Source: Bradyrhizobium diazoefficiens (GTDB lineage: Bacteria; Pseudomonadota; Alphaproteobacteria; Rhizobiales; Xanthobacteraceae). Taken from it: a DNA stretch of 64,000 nucleotides. The position numbers and the translations under genes are program-made. Below the pieces are notes generated by a model. That model was not told the DNA's origin and ran no database searches. It saw only the letters and a list, made by a program, of their open reading frames with translations. Below are positions 16,340 to 27,629 of the stretch, piece by piece (within the stretch, counting starts at the first letter, position 1; the number at the start of each line of letters is the position of its first letter). The stretch spans positions 7,604,735 to 7,668,734 of the forward strand of contig NZ_CP067100.1 in the NCBI RefSeq assembly GCF_016616235.1. The letters run 5' to 3'.

Positions 16340-17311
16340 ATGCGCATGGGGAAGCTGATCGACGAATTCCGCAAGGGCTGGCAGGGCGTGGCACCGCCAT
16401 CGCTCGCTCTGAGTCTCACCTTTGCGGTCGCCTCTCTGCTGCTCGCGACGCTGGCACGCTGGGGTCTCGCGCATGTGCGGCCGGACGTCTACTTCACGCC
16501 CTATTTTCCGGCTGTGTTCTTCGCCGCCGCGTTCGGGGGCTTCCGGATCGGCATCATCACCGCGATCGCCGGCGGCGTGCTCGGCGTCGTCCTGAATTTC
16601 GGCGATGCCTTTGCCGATCGCGCGCGCTTTGCCCTGCTGGCACTCTATTGGGCGGTCTGCGCGCTCACGATCTGGGGCGTCGAGCACTACCGCGCGCTTC
16701 TGGTCGAGCAGCGCCGGATCTCCAGGCGCCTGATCGAGGAAGAGGATTATCGCAAGCTGCTGGTCGACGAGCTCCAGCACCGGCTGAAGAACAAGCTGTC
16801 GACGGTGCATGCCGTCATGCACCAGGTGCTGCATGACCAGCCGCAGGTCTGGGCCCGCGTCGATCCGCGGCTGCGCTCGCTGGCCGCGACCGACGATCTG
16901 ATCTCGCGGGTCGACAAGGCGGGCTGCGACATCCGCGATCTCCTGATCTCGGAGCTCGGGCCTTACGGCCATGTCCGCTTCACCCTCAACGGCGACCGGC
17001 TGTTCCTGCCGCCGAAGCTCGCAGTCACGCTATCCCTGATGTTTCACGAGCTCGCCACCAATGCCGGCAAATATGGCGCGTTCTCCGCGCCGCGCGGCTT
17101 GTTGCAGGTGTCGTGGACCGTCAACGGCGATCGCCTGACCATCACCTGGGATGAGACCGAAGGCCCGAGCATCGGTGAGGTGTCGGCGCCGGGCTTCGGC
17201 ACCAAATTGCTGAAGTCAGCGCTGTCCGCCTTCGAGGGCAAGACCGAGATCGCCTATCTGAAGACCGGCCTGCATTGCATCATGCAATGCCGCATCCCGC
17301 AAAACGGCTAG
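16340..17311 (+). CDS. Membrane HWE-family sensor histidine kinase
   Basis: A 323-residue kinase with three to four N-terminal hydrophobic helices (about residues 20-115, MASE/DUF4118-like layout). A histidine motif DELQHRLKNKL follows with His147, then FHELATNAGKYGAFS (Asn241) and ITWDETEGP (Trp270-x-Glu272), the signature of HWE kinases common in rhizobia. No PAS domain or adjacent response regulator is present. The upstream gene fragment and repeats suggest it is monocistronic. It is followed within 220 bases by a GGDEF/EAL gene. Confidence 0.85.
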   Translation: MRMGKLIDEFRKGWQGVAPPSLALSLTFAVASLLLATLARWGLAHVRPDVYFTPYFPAVFFAAAFGGFRIGIITAIAGGVLGVVLNFGDAFADRARFALLALYWAVCALTIWGVEHYRALLVEQRRISRRLIEEEDYRKLLVDELQHRLKNKLSTVHAVMHQVLHDQPQVWARVDPRLRSLAATDDLISRVDKAGCDIRDLLISELGPYGHVRFTLNGDRLFLPPKLAVTLSLMFHELATNAGKYGAFSAPRGLLQVSWTVNGDRLTITWDETEGPSIGEVSAPGFGTKLLKSALSAFEGKTEIAYLKTGLHCIMQCRIPQNG

Positions 17312-17522
17312 ACTCAGGTTCAAGCGAAAGCGAACCGCGCATTGCGCGCGCGCTTTCGCAAGCGGCATTGACGCTCTGTTAATGACGATCGAGGGCGCGC
17401 GTCGCATCGCCGCAAGTTTCATCGAGAACACCCCCGTATTTCTGCGGACCCCTTAACCAAACCTAAGATGGAATTGCGCAAGATCGCGTCCATTGCAAAG
17501 ACGCGCTGAAACAACAAGATTC

Positions 17523-19268
17523 ATGAATTCTATGAACGACAACGCATATGACGGCGCGAGCGAAGCCGAACTCGGATTTCTCAAGGAAATCGTTAGAATG
17601 CTGCCGGCCGGCCTGACCGTGCAGGACGCGGAAGGCAAGCTTTTGCTGGTCAACGATGCCGCGGCCGCCCAGCTCGGCATGGACGGCAGCCGTCCGTCGC
17701 CCGATCTGGCGCCACGCCGGGAAGCCTGCGAACGCGCGCTGAGGGCCGGCCAGGCCGTTGTCACCGAAGAAGCCCTGCACGCGGGCGCCGCGCGGCAGGT
17801 GCTGCTCACGACCCATCGTCCCGTCCGCCTCGCCGGACGCGAGCTCTTGATCTCGGCCTCCTCCGACATCACCGAACAGAAGAATTTCGAGGACCAGCTG
17901 TTCCGCTCCGCCTATTTCGACGAGCTGACCGGACTGCCCTCGCGGCGCGTGATCGAGCATCATGCCAACAACCTGCTCGCGCGCGATCGCCGTGGCGAGC
18001 GTTTTGCGCTGGCCTTTCTCGATGTCGACAATTTCAAGCACATCAACGACTATTACGGCCACGCCGTCGGCGACGCGCTGCTGGTCGAGCTGTCGAAGCG
18101 GCTCGGCCGCGACTTGCGCGATTCCGACATGCTCTCGCGCATCTCCGGCGACGAATTCCTGCTGCTGCTGTCACCGATCCAGAGCCAGGAGGAAGTCGCC
18201 GAGTTCATGCAGTCGACCCTGGAGCGGCTGACGGCGCCGTTCTTCATCGACAATTCGGAAGTGTTCGCCTCCACCTCGGTCGGCGTCAGCCTCTATCCCG
18301 ATCACGGAAGCAGCTTCGAGACGCTGCGGCAGAACGCCGACATCGCGATGTACCGCATCAAGAACAACGGCAAGGGATCAACTGCCTTCTTCGACTCCAG
18401 CATGGAGCGCGAGGCGTTGGCGCGGATGAAGATCGAGCAGTCGCTGCGGCTTGCCATCCTCGAAAAGCGCTTCTGCTGCGCCTTCCAGTCCAAGGTCGAC
18501 ATCCGCACCGAGGCGGTGAAGGGCATCGAGGCGCTGGTGCGCCTGCGCGACGACGAAGGCGTGATCCAGGCGCCGGGCTCGTTCATCAATCTCGCGGTCG
18601 AGCTCGGGCTGATTGACGAGCTGACCCATCTGGTGCTGGCCGAGATCGTCAAGTCGATTGACCCGATCAACGATACTTTTGGCGCCGAAGCGACCATCAG
18701 CATCAACGTCGCCGCCAAGCAGGCCGGCAATCCCGAATTCATGCGCAGCTTCGCGCAGGCGCTCGACGACACCGGCTTTCCGCAGCGCTTCATGATCGAG
18801 GTGACGGAAGACGCCTTCGTCGCAAAAAATCATTTCCAGGCCGAGATCCTGCCGATGTTCCGCAAGCTCGGCGTCGGGATCTCGATCGACGATTTCGGCA
18901 CCGGCTATTCCTCGCTCTCGGCGCTGGCCGACATCACCGCCGACGAGATCAAGATCGACCGCTCCTTCATCACCGACATCCATAAGCGCCCGCGCAGCCA
19001 GGGCATCCTGCGCGCGATCGAATCCCTGAGCGACGCGCTCGGCATGACCGTGATTGCCGAAGGCCTCGAATCCTACGAGGAGCTGGCCTACCTCCAGGCC
19101 GCGACCAAGATCCGCTACGCGCAGGGCTATTACTTCGCCCGCCCGATCTTCCTGGAGGAGCTGAAGCTCGCAACGCCCGCCTCGAGTGAATCGCGCGGCA
19201 GCGTGGCCAGCCGGCCGATGCAGCAGAACCGGCAAGGCTATTCGCGGGCGAGCGGGTATCGGCGGTAG
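17523..19268 (+). CDS. PAS-like-GGDEF-EAL protein (c-di-GMP turnover)
   Basis: A 581-residue cytoplasmic protein. Residues about 15-118 form a PAS-like sensor, about 125-290 a GGDEF domain and about 300-560 an EAL domain. The GGDEF signature is SGDEF (208-212), preceded by an RDSD inhibitory site at 199-202. The EAL domain keeps the catalytic set (GIEALVR, INVAAK, IEVTEDA, IDDFGTGYSS, EIKIDRSF, IAEGLES, AQGYYF), so phosphodiesterase activity is likely, while cyclase activity is uncertain. The ATG at 17523 is taken; an upstream TTG at 17493 is less likely. Confidence 0.88.
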   Translation: MNSMNDNAYDGASEAELGFLKEIVRMLPAGLTVQDAEGKLLLVNDAAAAQLGMDGSRPSPDLAPRREACERALRAGQAVVTEEALHAGAARQVLLTTHRPVRLAGRELLISASSDITEQKNFEDQLFRSAYFDELTGLPSRRVIEHHANNLLARDRRGERFALAFLDVDNFKHINDYYGHAVGDALLVELSKRLGRDLRDSDMLSRISGDEFLLLLSPIQSQEEVAEFMQSTLERLTAPFFIDNSEVFASTSVGVSLYPDHGSSFETLRQNADIAMYRIKNNGKGSTAFFDSSMEREALARMKIEQSLRLAILEKRFCCAFQSKVDIRTEAVKGIEALVRLRDDEGVIQAPGSFINLAVELGLIDELTHLVLAEIVKSIDPINDTFGAEATISINVAAKQAGNPEFMRSFAQALDDTGFPQRFMIEVTEDAFVAKNHFQAEILPMFRKLGVGISIDDFGTGYSSLSALADITADEIKIDRSFITDIHKRPRSQGILRAIESLSDALGMTVIAEGLESYEELAYLQAATKIRYAQGYYFARPIFLEELKLATPASSESRGSVASRPMQQNRQGYSRASGYRR

Positions 19269-19293
19269 GGGCAAGGCGCCGCTCCAATCTCGG

Positions 19294-19464
19294 TGTCGTC
19301 GCCCGGCTTGACCGGGCGACCAGTATTCCAGAGATAGCCGTTGTTGAATCGATGGGCCGCGGCGTACTGGATGCTCCCGGTCCCGGCTCCGCTAGGCTAC
19401 GCCGAGCCGACACAGACGCTCGGCCGGCGAAGCTTCAGCGAAGACGGCAAGCCGAGCATGACAG
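19294..19464. repeat. Intergenic repeat, family D (CGGCGTACTGGAT-type)
   Basis: TGTCGTCGCCCGGCTTGACC...CCGCGGCGTACTGGATGCTCC...GCCGAGCATGACAG. Related blocks occur at 47591-47757 and 54569-54671, sharing the pair CCAGTACGCCG / CGGCGTACTGG. Confidence 0.65.
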
Positions 19465-19555
19465 TGGCGGGTGTGGCTGCACCTCAATCCCCATTTCCCC
19501 CTTTGAAATTGCTGCCCTTTTGCTAATACACAGGCTGACCTCCCCGAGGTATGTC

Positions 19556-20998
<1,443 letters not shown>

Positions 20999-21002
20999 GT
21001 TT

Positions 21003-21028
21003 CGAGACTCAATTTGTCTGGAGTCTCG
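21003..21028. promoter_or_regulatory. Dyad CGAGACTC-N10-GAGTCTCG: candidate enhancer site
   Basis: A perfect 8-bp inverted repeat just after the activator stop and about 90 bases upstream of the sigma54 -24 element, the usual place for an enhancer-binding site. It could alternatively be a terminator stem, but no U-run follows. Confidence 0.55.
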
Positions 21029-21117
21029 GATTCCGGACGAGTCGCGTCGCGTCCCATTCGCCGTCCAGACGCAGAAATTGCCGGCTTTTCAGCCATTTTG
21101 CACAAGGCCATCGCAAC

Positions 21118-21133
21118 TGGCGCGGACCTTGCT
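21118..21133 (+). promoter_or_regulatory. Sigma54 (-24/-12) promoter
   Basis: TGGCGC-GGACC-TTGCT matches the consensus TGGCAC-N5-TTGCW with a single change and exact spacing. It lies 64 bases before the symporter start and directly downstream of a sigma54 activator gene. Confidence 0.75.
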
Positions 21134-21196
21134 CTTCGCTTTGCACAATGACGCATGCCGCACATGCGCATTCGCAAAACCAGGGAGGACGCAAGG

Positions 21197-22501
21197 ATGA
21201 GTGACGCGATCACAGTCCATCAGCTTCAGGCGAAACAGCCCTCGCACGTCACGGTCGCCACCGCGAGCCTGATCGGCACCGCCATCGAGTGGTACGACTT
21301 CTTTCTCTACGGCACCGCCGCGGCGCTGATCTTCAACAAGCTGTTCTTCCCGACCTTCGACCCCATGATGGGGACGCTGCTGGCGTTCGCAACCTATGCG
21401 CTCGGCTTCATCGCGCGCCCGCTCGGCGGCGTCGTGTTCGGCCATTACGGCGACAAGATCGGCCGCAAGACCATGCTCTATCTGACGCTGCTGATCATGG
21501 GCGCGGCGACCGCGGCGATCGGCTTCCTGCCCACCTATGAGACCGCCGGCATCTGGGCCGCGGTCCTGCTGATCTCTTGCCGCCTGATCCAGGGCTTTGG
21601 CCTGGGCGGCGAATGGGGCGGCGCGGTGCTGATGGCGGTCGAGCATGCGCCCGCGGACAGGAAGGGATTTTACGGCAGCTGGCCGCAGCTCGGGGCGCCG
21701 CTCGGCCTCGTGCTCGGCACGCTGGTCTTCTCGGTGGTGTCGGCGATGCTGACCGACGCGCAGCTTCTAGCGTGGGGCTGGCGCATCCCGTTCCTGTTCT
21801 CGATCGCGCTGGTGCTGGTCGGCCTATGGATCCGCTTCACCATCGCGGAGTCTCCGGAGTTCCAGAAGGTCAAGGATACCAAGCAGGAAGTGAAGATGCC
21901 GATCCTGGAGGCGATCCAGATGTACCCGAAGAACATCCTGCTCGCGATGGGCGCGCGCTTTGCCGAAAACGGCTTCTTCTACATCTACGCGACCTTTGTG
22001 CTCGCTTATGCCACGCAATCGCTCGGCATGAACAAGCAGGACATGCTCAACGGCGTGCTGATCGGCGCGGCGATCGAGACCTTCACCATTCCAGCCTTCG
22101 GCGCGCTCTCCGACAAGGTCGGGCGGCGGCCGATCTACATCTTCGGTGCGGTGTTCTCGGCGCTGATGTCGTTCCCGCTGTTCATGCTGCTGGCGACCAA
22201 GAACCCGCAATATGCCTGGATCGCGATCGTGCTGGGCCTCGCCATCGGCCATGCCGCGATGTACGGCCCGCAAGCGAGCTTCCTGTCCGAGCTGTTCGGC
22301 ACCAAGGTGCGCTATAGCGGCGTCTCGCTCGGCTACAACCTCGCCTCGATCTTCGCCGGGGCGCTGTCGCCGCTGATCGCGACCGGCCTGATGACGGCCT
22401 ATGCGCCTGCGACCTGGCCGGTCTCGCTCTACATGATCGTGCTGGCGCTCATCACCGTCGTGTCGGTCTATTTCGCCACTGAAACGCGCAAGATCGCATA
22501 G
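21197..22501 (+). CDS. MHS-type MFS symporter (ShiA/ProP-like)
   Basis: A 434-residue, 12-helix metabolite:H+ symporter. It has the MHS landmarks [39 protein letters not shown] (motif A), [19 protein letters not shown] and RRPIYIFGA. The ATG at 21197 follows GGGAGGA by 7 bases. Family substrates include carboxylates, shikimate, betaine and aromatic acids. Behind the sigma54 promoter and ahead of a CoA-transferase it probably imports an organic acid. Confidence 0.88.
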   Translation: MSDAITVHQLQAKQPSHVTVATASLIGTAIEWYDFFLYGTAAALIFNKLFFPTFDPMMGTLLAFATYALGFIARPLGGVVFGHYGDKIGRKTMLYLTLLIMGAATAAIGFLPTYETAGIWAAVLLISCRLIQGFGLGGEWGGAVLMAVEHAPADRKGFYGSWPQLGAPLGLVLGTLVFSVVSAMLTDAQLLAWGWRIPFLFSIALVLVGLWIRFTIAESPEFQKVKDTKQEVKMPILEAIQMYPKNILLAMGARFAENGFFYIYATFVLAYATQSLGMNKQDMLNGVLIGAAIETFTIPAFGALSDKVGRRPIYIFGAVFSALMSFPLFMLLATKNPQYAWIAIVLGLAIGHAAMYGPQASFLSELFGTKVRYSGVSLGYNLASIFAGALSPLIATGLMTAYAPATWPVSLYMIVLALITVVSVYFATETRKIA

Positions 22502-22533
22502 CCCTGAAGGGCCAGTCGCGACTATCATCACGC

Positions 22534-22554
22534 GGGAGCGGCCGAGCCGCTCCC
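22534..22554 (+). terminator. GC hairpin between the symporter and CoA-transferase genes
   Basis: GGGAGCGGC-CGA-GCCGCTCCC, a perfect 9-bp stem 33 bases after the symporter stop and without a U-run. It may attenuate rather than end transcription into the CoA-transferase gene. A smaller stem, GGGGC-GTGC-GCCCC, lies at 22586-22599. Confidence 0.45.
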
Positions 22555-22623
22555 TGCGACGGCCGCAGAGCCAAGCAAAACAGACGGGGCGTGCGCCCCG
22601 CGACAAACATGGGAGGGAACGCC

Positions 22624-24660
22624 GTGAGCCAGCATCCTGCCTTGCCGTATCTGCCCCATTCCGAGAAGGGCAAGATCGTCACGGCGGCCGAGGCCGTGAT
22701 GCTGATCCGCGACGGCGACACGGTCGCGACCGGCGGCTTCGTCGGCATCGGCTTTGCCGAGGAGATCGCGCTGGCGCTGGAGGAGCTCTATCTCTCCAAC
22801 GAGGGCGATGCGCCCTATACGCAAGGCAAGCCGCGCAATCTGACGCTGGTCTACGCGGCGGGTCAGGGCGACGGCAAGCATCGCGGCCTCAACCATTTCG
22901 CGCATGAGGGCCTCGTGCGCCGCGTGATCGGCGGCCATTGGGGCCTGGCGCCTAAATTGCAGCAGCTGGCAATCGCAAATCAGATCGAGGCGTATAATTT
23001 GCCGCAAGGCGTGATCACACATCTGTTCCGAGACATCGCAGCGCACCGGCCCGGCCACATCACCCGCGTCGGCATGGGCACCTTCGTCGACCCGCGCCAG
23101 GGCGGCGGCAAGCTCAATGCGCGCACCACCGAAGAGCTGGTCGAGCTGATCCGGATCGGCGGCGAGGACTGCCTGCTCTACAAGACGTTTCCGATTCACG
23201 TCGGCATCATTCGCGCCACGACAGGCGATGCCGACGGCAACCTCACCATGGAGAAGGAGGCGCTGACGCTGGAAGCGCTCGCCATCGCGATGGCGGCGCA
23301 CAATTCCGGCGGCATCGTCATCGCTCAGGTCGAGCGCGTGGCCGAAGGCGGCAGCCTCAATCCGCGCCAGGTCAAGATTCCCGGCATTTTGGTCGACTGC
23401 GTCGTGGTGGCCAAACCGGAAAACCATTGGCAGACGTTCGGCACGCCATACAATCCGGCCTATTCGGGCGAGATCCGCGTCCGGGCCGCCTCGCTGCCGG
23501 TGACGCCGGTCAGCGAACGCAAGATCATCGCGCGCCGCGCTGCCTTCGAGCTGAAGGCCAACAGCGTGGTCAATCTCGGCATCGGCATGCCCGAGGGCAT
23601 CGCCTCGGTCGCCAACGAAGAGCGCATCATCGACCTGATCACGCTGACGGCGGAACCCGGCGTGATCGGCGGGATCCCGGCGAGCGGCATCGATTTCGGG
23701 GCGGCGATCAACACCCAGGCGGTGATCGACCAGCCCTACCAGTTCGACTTCTACGACGGCGGCGGGCTCGACGCGGCCTTTCTCGGGCTCGCCCAGGTCG
23801 ACCGGACCGGCAACCTCAATGTCAGCAAGTTCGGGCCGAAGCTGGCGGGCGCCGGCGGTTTCATCAACATCAGCCAGAATGCCAAGGAGGTCGTCTTCGT
23901 CGGCACTTTCGGCGCGGGCCGGCAGCGCATCGCGGTGAGCGACGGCAGGCTGTCGATCCTCGAGGAAGCAAGCTCGCGCAAATTCGTCGACTGTGTCGAG
24001 CACGTGACTTTCAGCGGCGCCGTCTCGGCGGCGCGCGGGCAGCGCGTGCTTTACGTCACCGAGCGCTGCGTCTTCGTGCTCCGCCCTGATGGGCTCGCGC
24101 TCACCGAAGTTGCGCCGGGCATCGACATCGAGCGCGACATCCTGCGCCTGATGGATTTCAAGCCGCTGATCCCGCGCGATCCAATGCTGATGGACGAGCG
24201 CATCTTCCGCGACGGCCTGATGGAGCTGCGCGAGCGGCTGCTCACCATCCCGCTCGACCAGCGCTTCACGCTGGACGAGCAGCAGAACCTGTTCTTCGTC
24301 AATCTGGAACGCTATCCCCTGCGCAGCCGGGCCGAAATCGACACCATCGCCGCCATCGTCGAGGCCAGACTCGCCCCGCTCGGCCGCCGAGTCTACGCTA
24401 TCGTCAATTATGACAACTTTTCCATCCTGCCGGAGCTGATGGACGATTATTCCGCCATGGTCCGCAGCCTGGTCGATCGCTTCTATTCCGGGGTGTCGCG
24501 CTACACCACCTCGGGATTCCTGCGCATCAAGCTCGGCGAAGCATTGGAGAAGCGCGGTGTTGCGCCGCATATTTTCGAGAGCGCGGACGAGGCGCAGTCG
24601 GACTGGCGTCAGCTCGAGGGAGCCGGCGCAGTCCACGCGCTGCGGCAGGTCCAAAAATGA
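22624..24660 (+). CDS. Acyl-CoA:acetate/3-ketoacid CoA-transferase, fused alpha-beta with C-terminal extension
   Basis: A family I CoA-transferase in which both subunits are in one chain (YdiF/propionate CoA-transferase type), moving CoA from an acyl-CoA donor to a carboxylate. The GTG at 22624 has GGGAGGG at optimal spacing. The alpha half has [13 protein letters not shown]. The beta half has [15 protein letters not shown] and the catalytic glutamate in [10 protein letters not shown] (about Glu344). At 678 residues it is about 150 longer than YdiF. The extra C-terminal region (about 525-678, with [12 protein letters not shown] and [17 protein letters not shown]) is of unknown function. It lies in the sigma54-linked cluster. 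Confidence 0.87.
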   Translation: MSQHPALPYLPHSEKGKIVTAAEAVMLIRDGDTVATGGFVGIGFAEEIALALEELYLSNEGDAPYTQGKPRNLTLVYAAGQGDGKHRGLNHFAHEGLVRRVIGGHWGLAPKLQQLAIANQIEAYNLPQGVITHLFRDIAAHRPGHITRVGMGTFVDPRQGGGKLNARTTEELVELIRIGGEDCLLYKTFPIHVGIIRATTGDADGNLTMEKEALTLEALAIAMAAHNSGGIVIAQVERVAEGGSLNPRQVKIPGILVDCVVVAKPENHWQTFGTPYNPAYSGEIRVRAASLPVTPVSERKIIARRAAFELKANSVVNLGIGMPEGIASVANEERIIDLITLTAEPGVIGGIPASGIDFGAAINTQAVIDQPYQFDFYDGGGLDAAFLGLAQVDRTGNLNVSKFGPKLAGAGGFINISQNAKEVVFVGTFGAGRQRIAVSDGRLSILEEASSRKFVDCVEHVTFSGAVSAARGQRVLYVTERCVFVLRPDGLALTEVAPGIDIERDILRLMDFKPLIPRDPMLMDERIFRDGLMELRERLLTIPLDQRFTLDEQQNLFFVNLERYPLRSRAEIDTIAAIVEARLAPLGRRVYAIVNYDNFSILPELMDDYSAMVRSLVDRFYSGVSRYTTSGFLRIKLGEALEKRGVAPHIFESADEAQSDWRQLEGAGAVHALRQVQK

Positions 24661-24765
24661 TGCAGGCTCGTATGCCGACGCGCTTCGCCGAAGGGTGCAA
24701 TTGCAATGTTCGCAAGCTTGTGCAAATCGCTGTTGCCGAGAAACTTTGAATCAGGAGGGACCATC

Positions 24766-25950
24766 GTGCGTCGATCGCTCATCATAACAACAACCATCCT
24801 CGCCCTCGCCGCGGGCGCCTCCGCGCGAGCCGACGACCTCAAGGTCGCGCTGATCTACGGTAAGACCGGACCGCTCGAGGCCTATGCCAAGCAGACCGAG
24901 ACCGGCCTGCAAATGGGATTTGAATACGCCACCAAGGGCACGATGACGATCGACGGCCGCAAGATCGTCATCATCACCAAGGACGACCAGGGCAAGCCGG
25001 ACCTGTCGAAAGCGGCGCTCGCCGAAGCCTATCAGGACGACAAGGCGGATATCGCGATTGGCACCACGTCGTCGGCCGCCGCGCTCGCCATTCTCCCGGT
25101 CGCCGAGGAGAACAAGAAGATCCTGATCGTCGAGCCCGCCGTCGCGGACCAGATTACCGGCGAGAAGTGGAATCGCTACATCTTCCGCACCGCGCGCAAC
25201 TCCTCGCAGGACGCGATCTCGAACGCGGTCGCGATCGGCAAGCAGGGCGTGACGGTTGCGACGCTGGCGCAGGACTACGCCTTCGGCCGCGACGGCGTCG
25301 CTGCCTTCAAGGAGGCTCTCGCCAAGACCGGCGCGACGCTCGCCGCAGAAGAATATGCTCCGACCAACACCACCGACTTCACGGCGGTCGGCCAGCGCCT
25401 GTTCGATGCGCTGAAGGACAAGCCGGGCCGCAAGGTGATCTGGGTGATCTGGGCCGGTGCCGGCAACCCGCTGGCAAAGCTCCAGGACATGGACCCGAAG
25501 CGCTACGGCATCGAACTCTCCACCGGCGGCAACATCCTGCCGGCGCTCGCCGCCTATAAGAGCCTGCCGGGCATGGAAGGCGCGACCTATTACTACTACG
25601 ACATCCCGAAGAACCCGGTGAACGACTGGCTGGTCGCCGAGCACCAGAAGCGCTTCAAGTCGCCGCCGGACTTCTTCACCGCCGGCGGGTTCGCGGCCGC
25701 GATGTCCGTCGTCGCCGCCGTCACCAAGGCGAAGTCGACCGACACCGAGAAGCTGATCACCGCGATGGAAGGCATGGAGTTCGACACGCCGAAGGGCAAG
25801 ATGGTGTTCCGCAAAGAGGACCATCAGGCGCTGCAGAGCATGTATCACTTCAAGGTCAAGGTCGATCCGAACGTCGCCTGGGCCATCCTCGAGCCGGTGC
25901 GCGAGCTGAAGATCGAGGACATGGACGTTCCCATCCGCAACAAGCGCTGA
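24766..25950 (+). CDS. Branched-chain-amino-acid-type ABC transporter substrate-binding protein
   Basis: A 394-residue periplasmic binding protein of the LivJ/Peripla_BP_6 type. The GTG at 24766 is preceded by AGGAGGGA. Signal peptide: RRS, a hydrophobic core, and cleavage after ARA (about residue 22). DLKVALIYGKTGPLEAYAKQTETGLQMGFEYA is the usual first strand and ligand loop. The ligand is not evident. Linkage to a CoA-transferase and a sigma54 activator argues for a carboxylic or aromatic acid rather than an amino acid. Confidence 0.88.
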   Translation: MRRSLIITTTILALAAGASARADDLKVALIYGKTGPLEAYAKQTETGLQMGFEYATKGTMTIDGRKIVIITKDDQGKPDLSKAALAEAYQDDKADIAIGTTSSAAALAILPVAEENKKILIVEPAVADQITGEKWNRYIFRTARNSSQDAISNAVAIGKQGVTVATLAQDYAFGRDGVAAFKEALAKTGATLAAEEYAPTNTTDFTAVGQRLFDALKDKPGRKVIWVIWAGAGNPLAKLQDMDPKRYGIELSTGGNILPALAAYKSLPGMEGATYYYYDIPKNPVNDWLVAEHQKRFKSPPDFFTAGGFAAAMSVVAAVTKAKSTDTEKLITAMEGMEFDTPKGKMVFRKEDHQALQSMYHFKVKVDPNVAWAILEPVRELKIEDMDVPIRNKR

Positions 25951-25953
25951 TTG

Positions 25954-26085
25954 GCTCACCTCTCCCGCTTGCAAGCGGGAGAGGTCGGTGCGAAGCGCCG
26001 GGTGAGGGCTCTCTCCTCTTGGGGACTGTCCCCGTCGCGGAGACACCCTCTCCCCAACCCTCCCCCGCAAGCGGGGGACGGAGCG
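25954..26085. repeat. Family C repeat with a 14-bp perfect palindrome inside the ABC operon
   Basis: Positions 25958-25971 (ACCTCTCCCGCTTG) are exactly self-complementary with 25972-25985. The block continues with CGCCGGGTGAGGGC, GCGGAGACACCC and CCCCCGCAAGCGGGGG, the same order as at 9652-9790. It separates the binding-protein gene from the ATPase gene and may reduce read-through, giving excess binding protein. Confidence 0.75.
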
Positions 26086-26133
26086 CAGCGTGATCGTGGA
26101 TACATCCTCATCTCATCACTCGCCAGACTCCCT

Positions 26134-26910
26134 ATGTCGCTCACCCTCGAAACCCGCGATCTCACCATCCGCTTCGGCGGCCACGTCGCGGTCAACAACG
26201 TCACCTGCACGTTCCGTCCGGGCGAGCTCACCGCCATCGTCGGGCCGAACGGCGCCGGCAAGACCACCTATTTCAATTTGATCTCGGGCCAGCTGCGCGC
26301 ATCCAGTGGCAGCATCCTGTTTGGCGGCACCGACATCACCCAGCACTCCGCGCCACTGCGGACCCGTGCGGGTCTCGGACGCGCGTTCCAACTGACAAAT
26401 CTGTTTCCGAATCTGACGGTGGAAGAGAACGTCCGCCTCGCGGTGCAGGCTGCGAACGGCACCCATTACGACATGCTGCGGCCCTGGATGGTCCGCCGCG
26501 ATCTGATCGTGCGCGCAGACAGCATCCTCGACCAGGTCGCGCTCGGCAGCCGCCGCGGCGTCGCCGCGACCGCGCTGTCACATGGCGACCAGCGCAAGCT
26601 CGAGGTCGCGCTAATGATCGCGCTCGAACCAAAAGTCTTCATGTTCGACGAGCCGACCGCCGGCATGAGCATCGACGAGGTGCCCATCGTGCTCAACCTG
26701 ATCGCGCAGCTCAAGCAGGACAAGAGCAAGATCATTCTGCTCGTCGAGCACAAGATGGACGTGGTGCGCTGGCTCGCCGACCGCATCATCGTGCTGCACA
26801 ACGGGCAGCTCGTCGCCGACGGCATGCCTGCCGAGGTGATCGCCTCGCCAATTGTGCAGGAAGCCTATCTCGGCGTCGTCCCCAAGAGCACTGCAGAGAG
26901 TGCAGCATGA
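26134..26910 (+). CDS. ABC transporter ATP-binding protein, LivG type
   Basis: A 258-residue ATPase. Walker A GPNGAGKTT, LivG-type Q-loop region (RAFQLTNLFPNLTVEENV), signature LSHGDQRKLEVA (a variant of LSGGQQ), Walker B VFMFDEPTAGM and switch histidine VEHKMDVV. The LivG-like C terminus (VIASPIVQEAYLG) completes it. The start is the ATG at 26134 (MSLTLETRDLTI); upstream open frame is repeat DNA. It overlaps the next gene by four bases (ATGA). Confidence 0.92.
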   Translation: MSLTLETRDLTIRFGGHVAVNNVTCTFRPGELTAIVGPNGAGKTTYFNLISGQLRASSGSILFGGTDITQHSAPLRTRAGLGRAFQLTNLFPNLTVEENVRLAVQAANGTHYDMLRPWMVRRDLIVRADSILDQVALGSRRGVAATALSHGDQRKLEVALMIALEPKVFMFDEPTAGMSIDEVPIVLNLIAQLKQDKSKIILLVEHKMDVVRWLADRIIVLHNGQLVADGMPAEVIASPIVQEAYLGVVPKSTAESAA

Positions 26911-27629
26911 GCGATCTCCTCACACTCTCTGGCGTGCACACCCATATCGGCCGCTATCACATCCTGCAGGGCATCGAGCTCGCGGTCCCGCAGGGGCAGG
27001 TCACGATGCTGCTCGGCCGCAACGGCGCCGGCAAGACCACGACGCTGCGGACCATCATGGGCCTGTGGCAGGCCTCCTCTGGCGAGATCAGCCTCGCCGG
27101 CGAGCGCATCGAGCGCCGCGCCACGCCCGACATCGCCCGGCTCGGCGTCGGCTACGTGCCGGAAAGCATGGCGGTGTTCTCCGACCTCACGGTGAAAGAG
27201 AACCTGGTGCTGGCGGCGCGCGACGGGCCGCTCGATGACAACCAGCTCGACTGGATCTTCGGCTTCTTCCCCGCGTTGCGCCGATTCTGGCTGTCGCGGG
27301 CGGGAAGCCTCTCCGGCGGACAAAAGCAGATGCTCTCGATCGCGCGCGCCATCGTCGACCCGCGCAAGCTGCTCTTGATCGACGAGCCGACCAAGGGCCT
27401 CGCGCCCGCCATCGTCATGGCGCTGATCGAATGCCTCAAAGAGATCAAGCGCAAGGGCGCGACGATCCTCCTGGTCGAACAGAATTTCTTTGCCGCCCGC
27501 GAGCTCGGCGACAACGTGCTGGTGATGGACAATGGCATCATCGTTCATCGCGGCGAGATGGCGGCGCTCGCTGCCGACGTGCCGCTACAGGAGCGGCTGC
27601 TCGGCCTGAGCCTGGAGGCGCATCAGTGA
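26907..27629 (+). CDS. ABC transporter ATP-binding protein, LivF type
   Basis: A 240-residue ATPase with Walker A GRNGAGKTTTLRT, the LivF-typical GVGYVPESMAVFSDLTVKENL, signature LSGGQKQMLSIARA, Walker B LLLIDEPTKGLAP and switch VEQNFF. It starts within the stop of the LivG gene (ATGA) and ends overlapping the permease start, so the genes are translationally coupled. Confidence 0.92.
   Translation: MSDLLTLSGVHTHIGRYHILQGIELAVPQGQVTMLLGRNGAGKTTTLRTIMGLWQASSGEISLAGERIERRATPDIARLGVGYVPESMAVFSDLTVKENLVLAARDGPLDDNQLDWIFGFFPALRRFWLSRAGSLSGGQKQMLSIARAIVDPRKLLLIDEPTKGLAPAIVMALIECLKEIKRKGATILLVEQNFFAARELGDNVLVMDNGIIVHRGEMAALAADVPLQERLLGLSLEAHQ

Noticed and set aside
22534..22599. Riboswitch upstream of the CoA-transferase
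   Set aside because: Two simple GC hairpins are present but no conserved aptamer core can be recognised.
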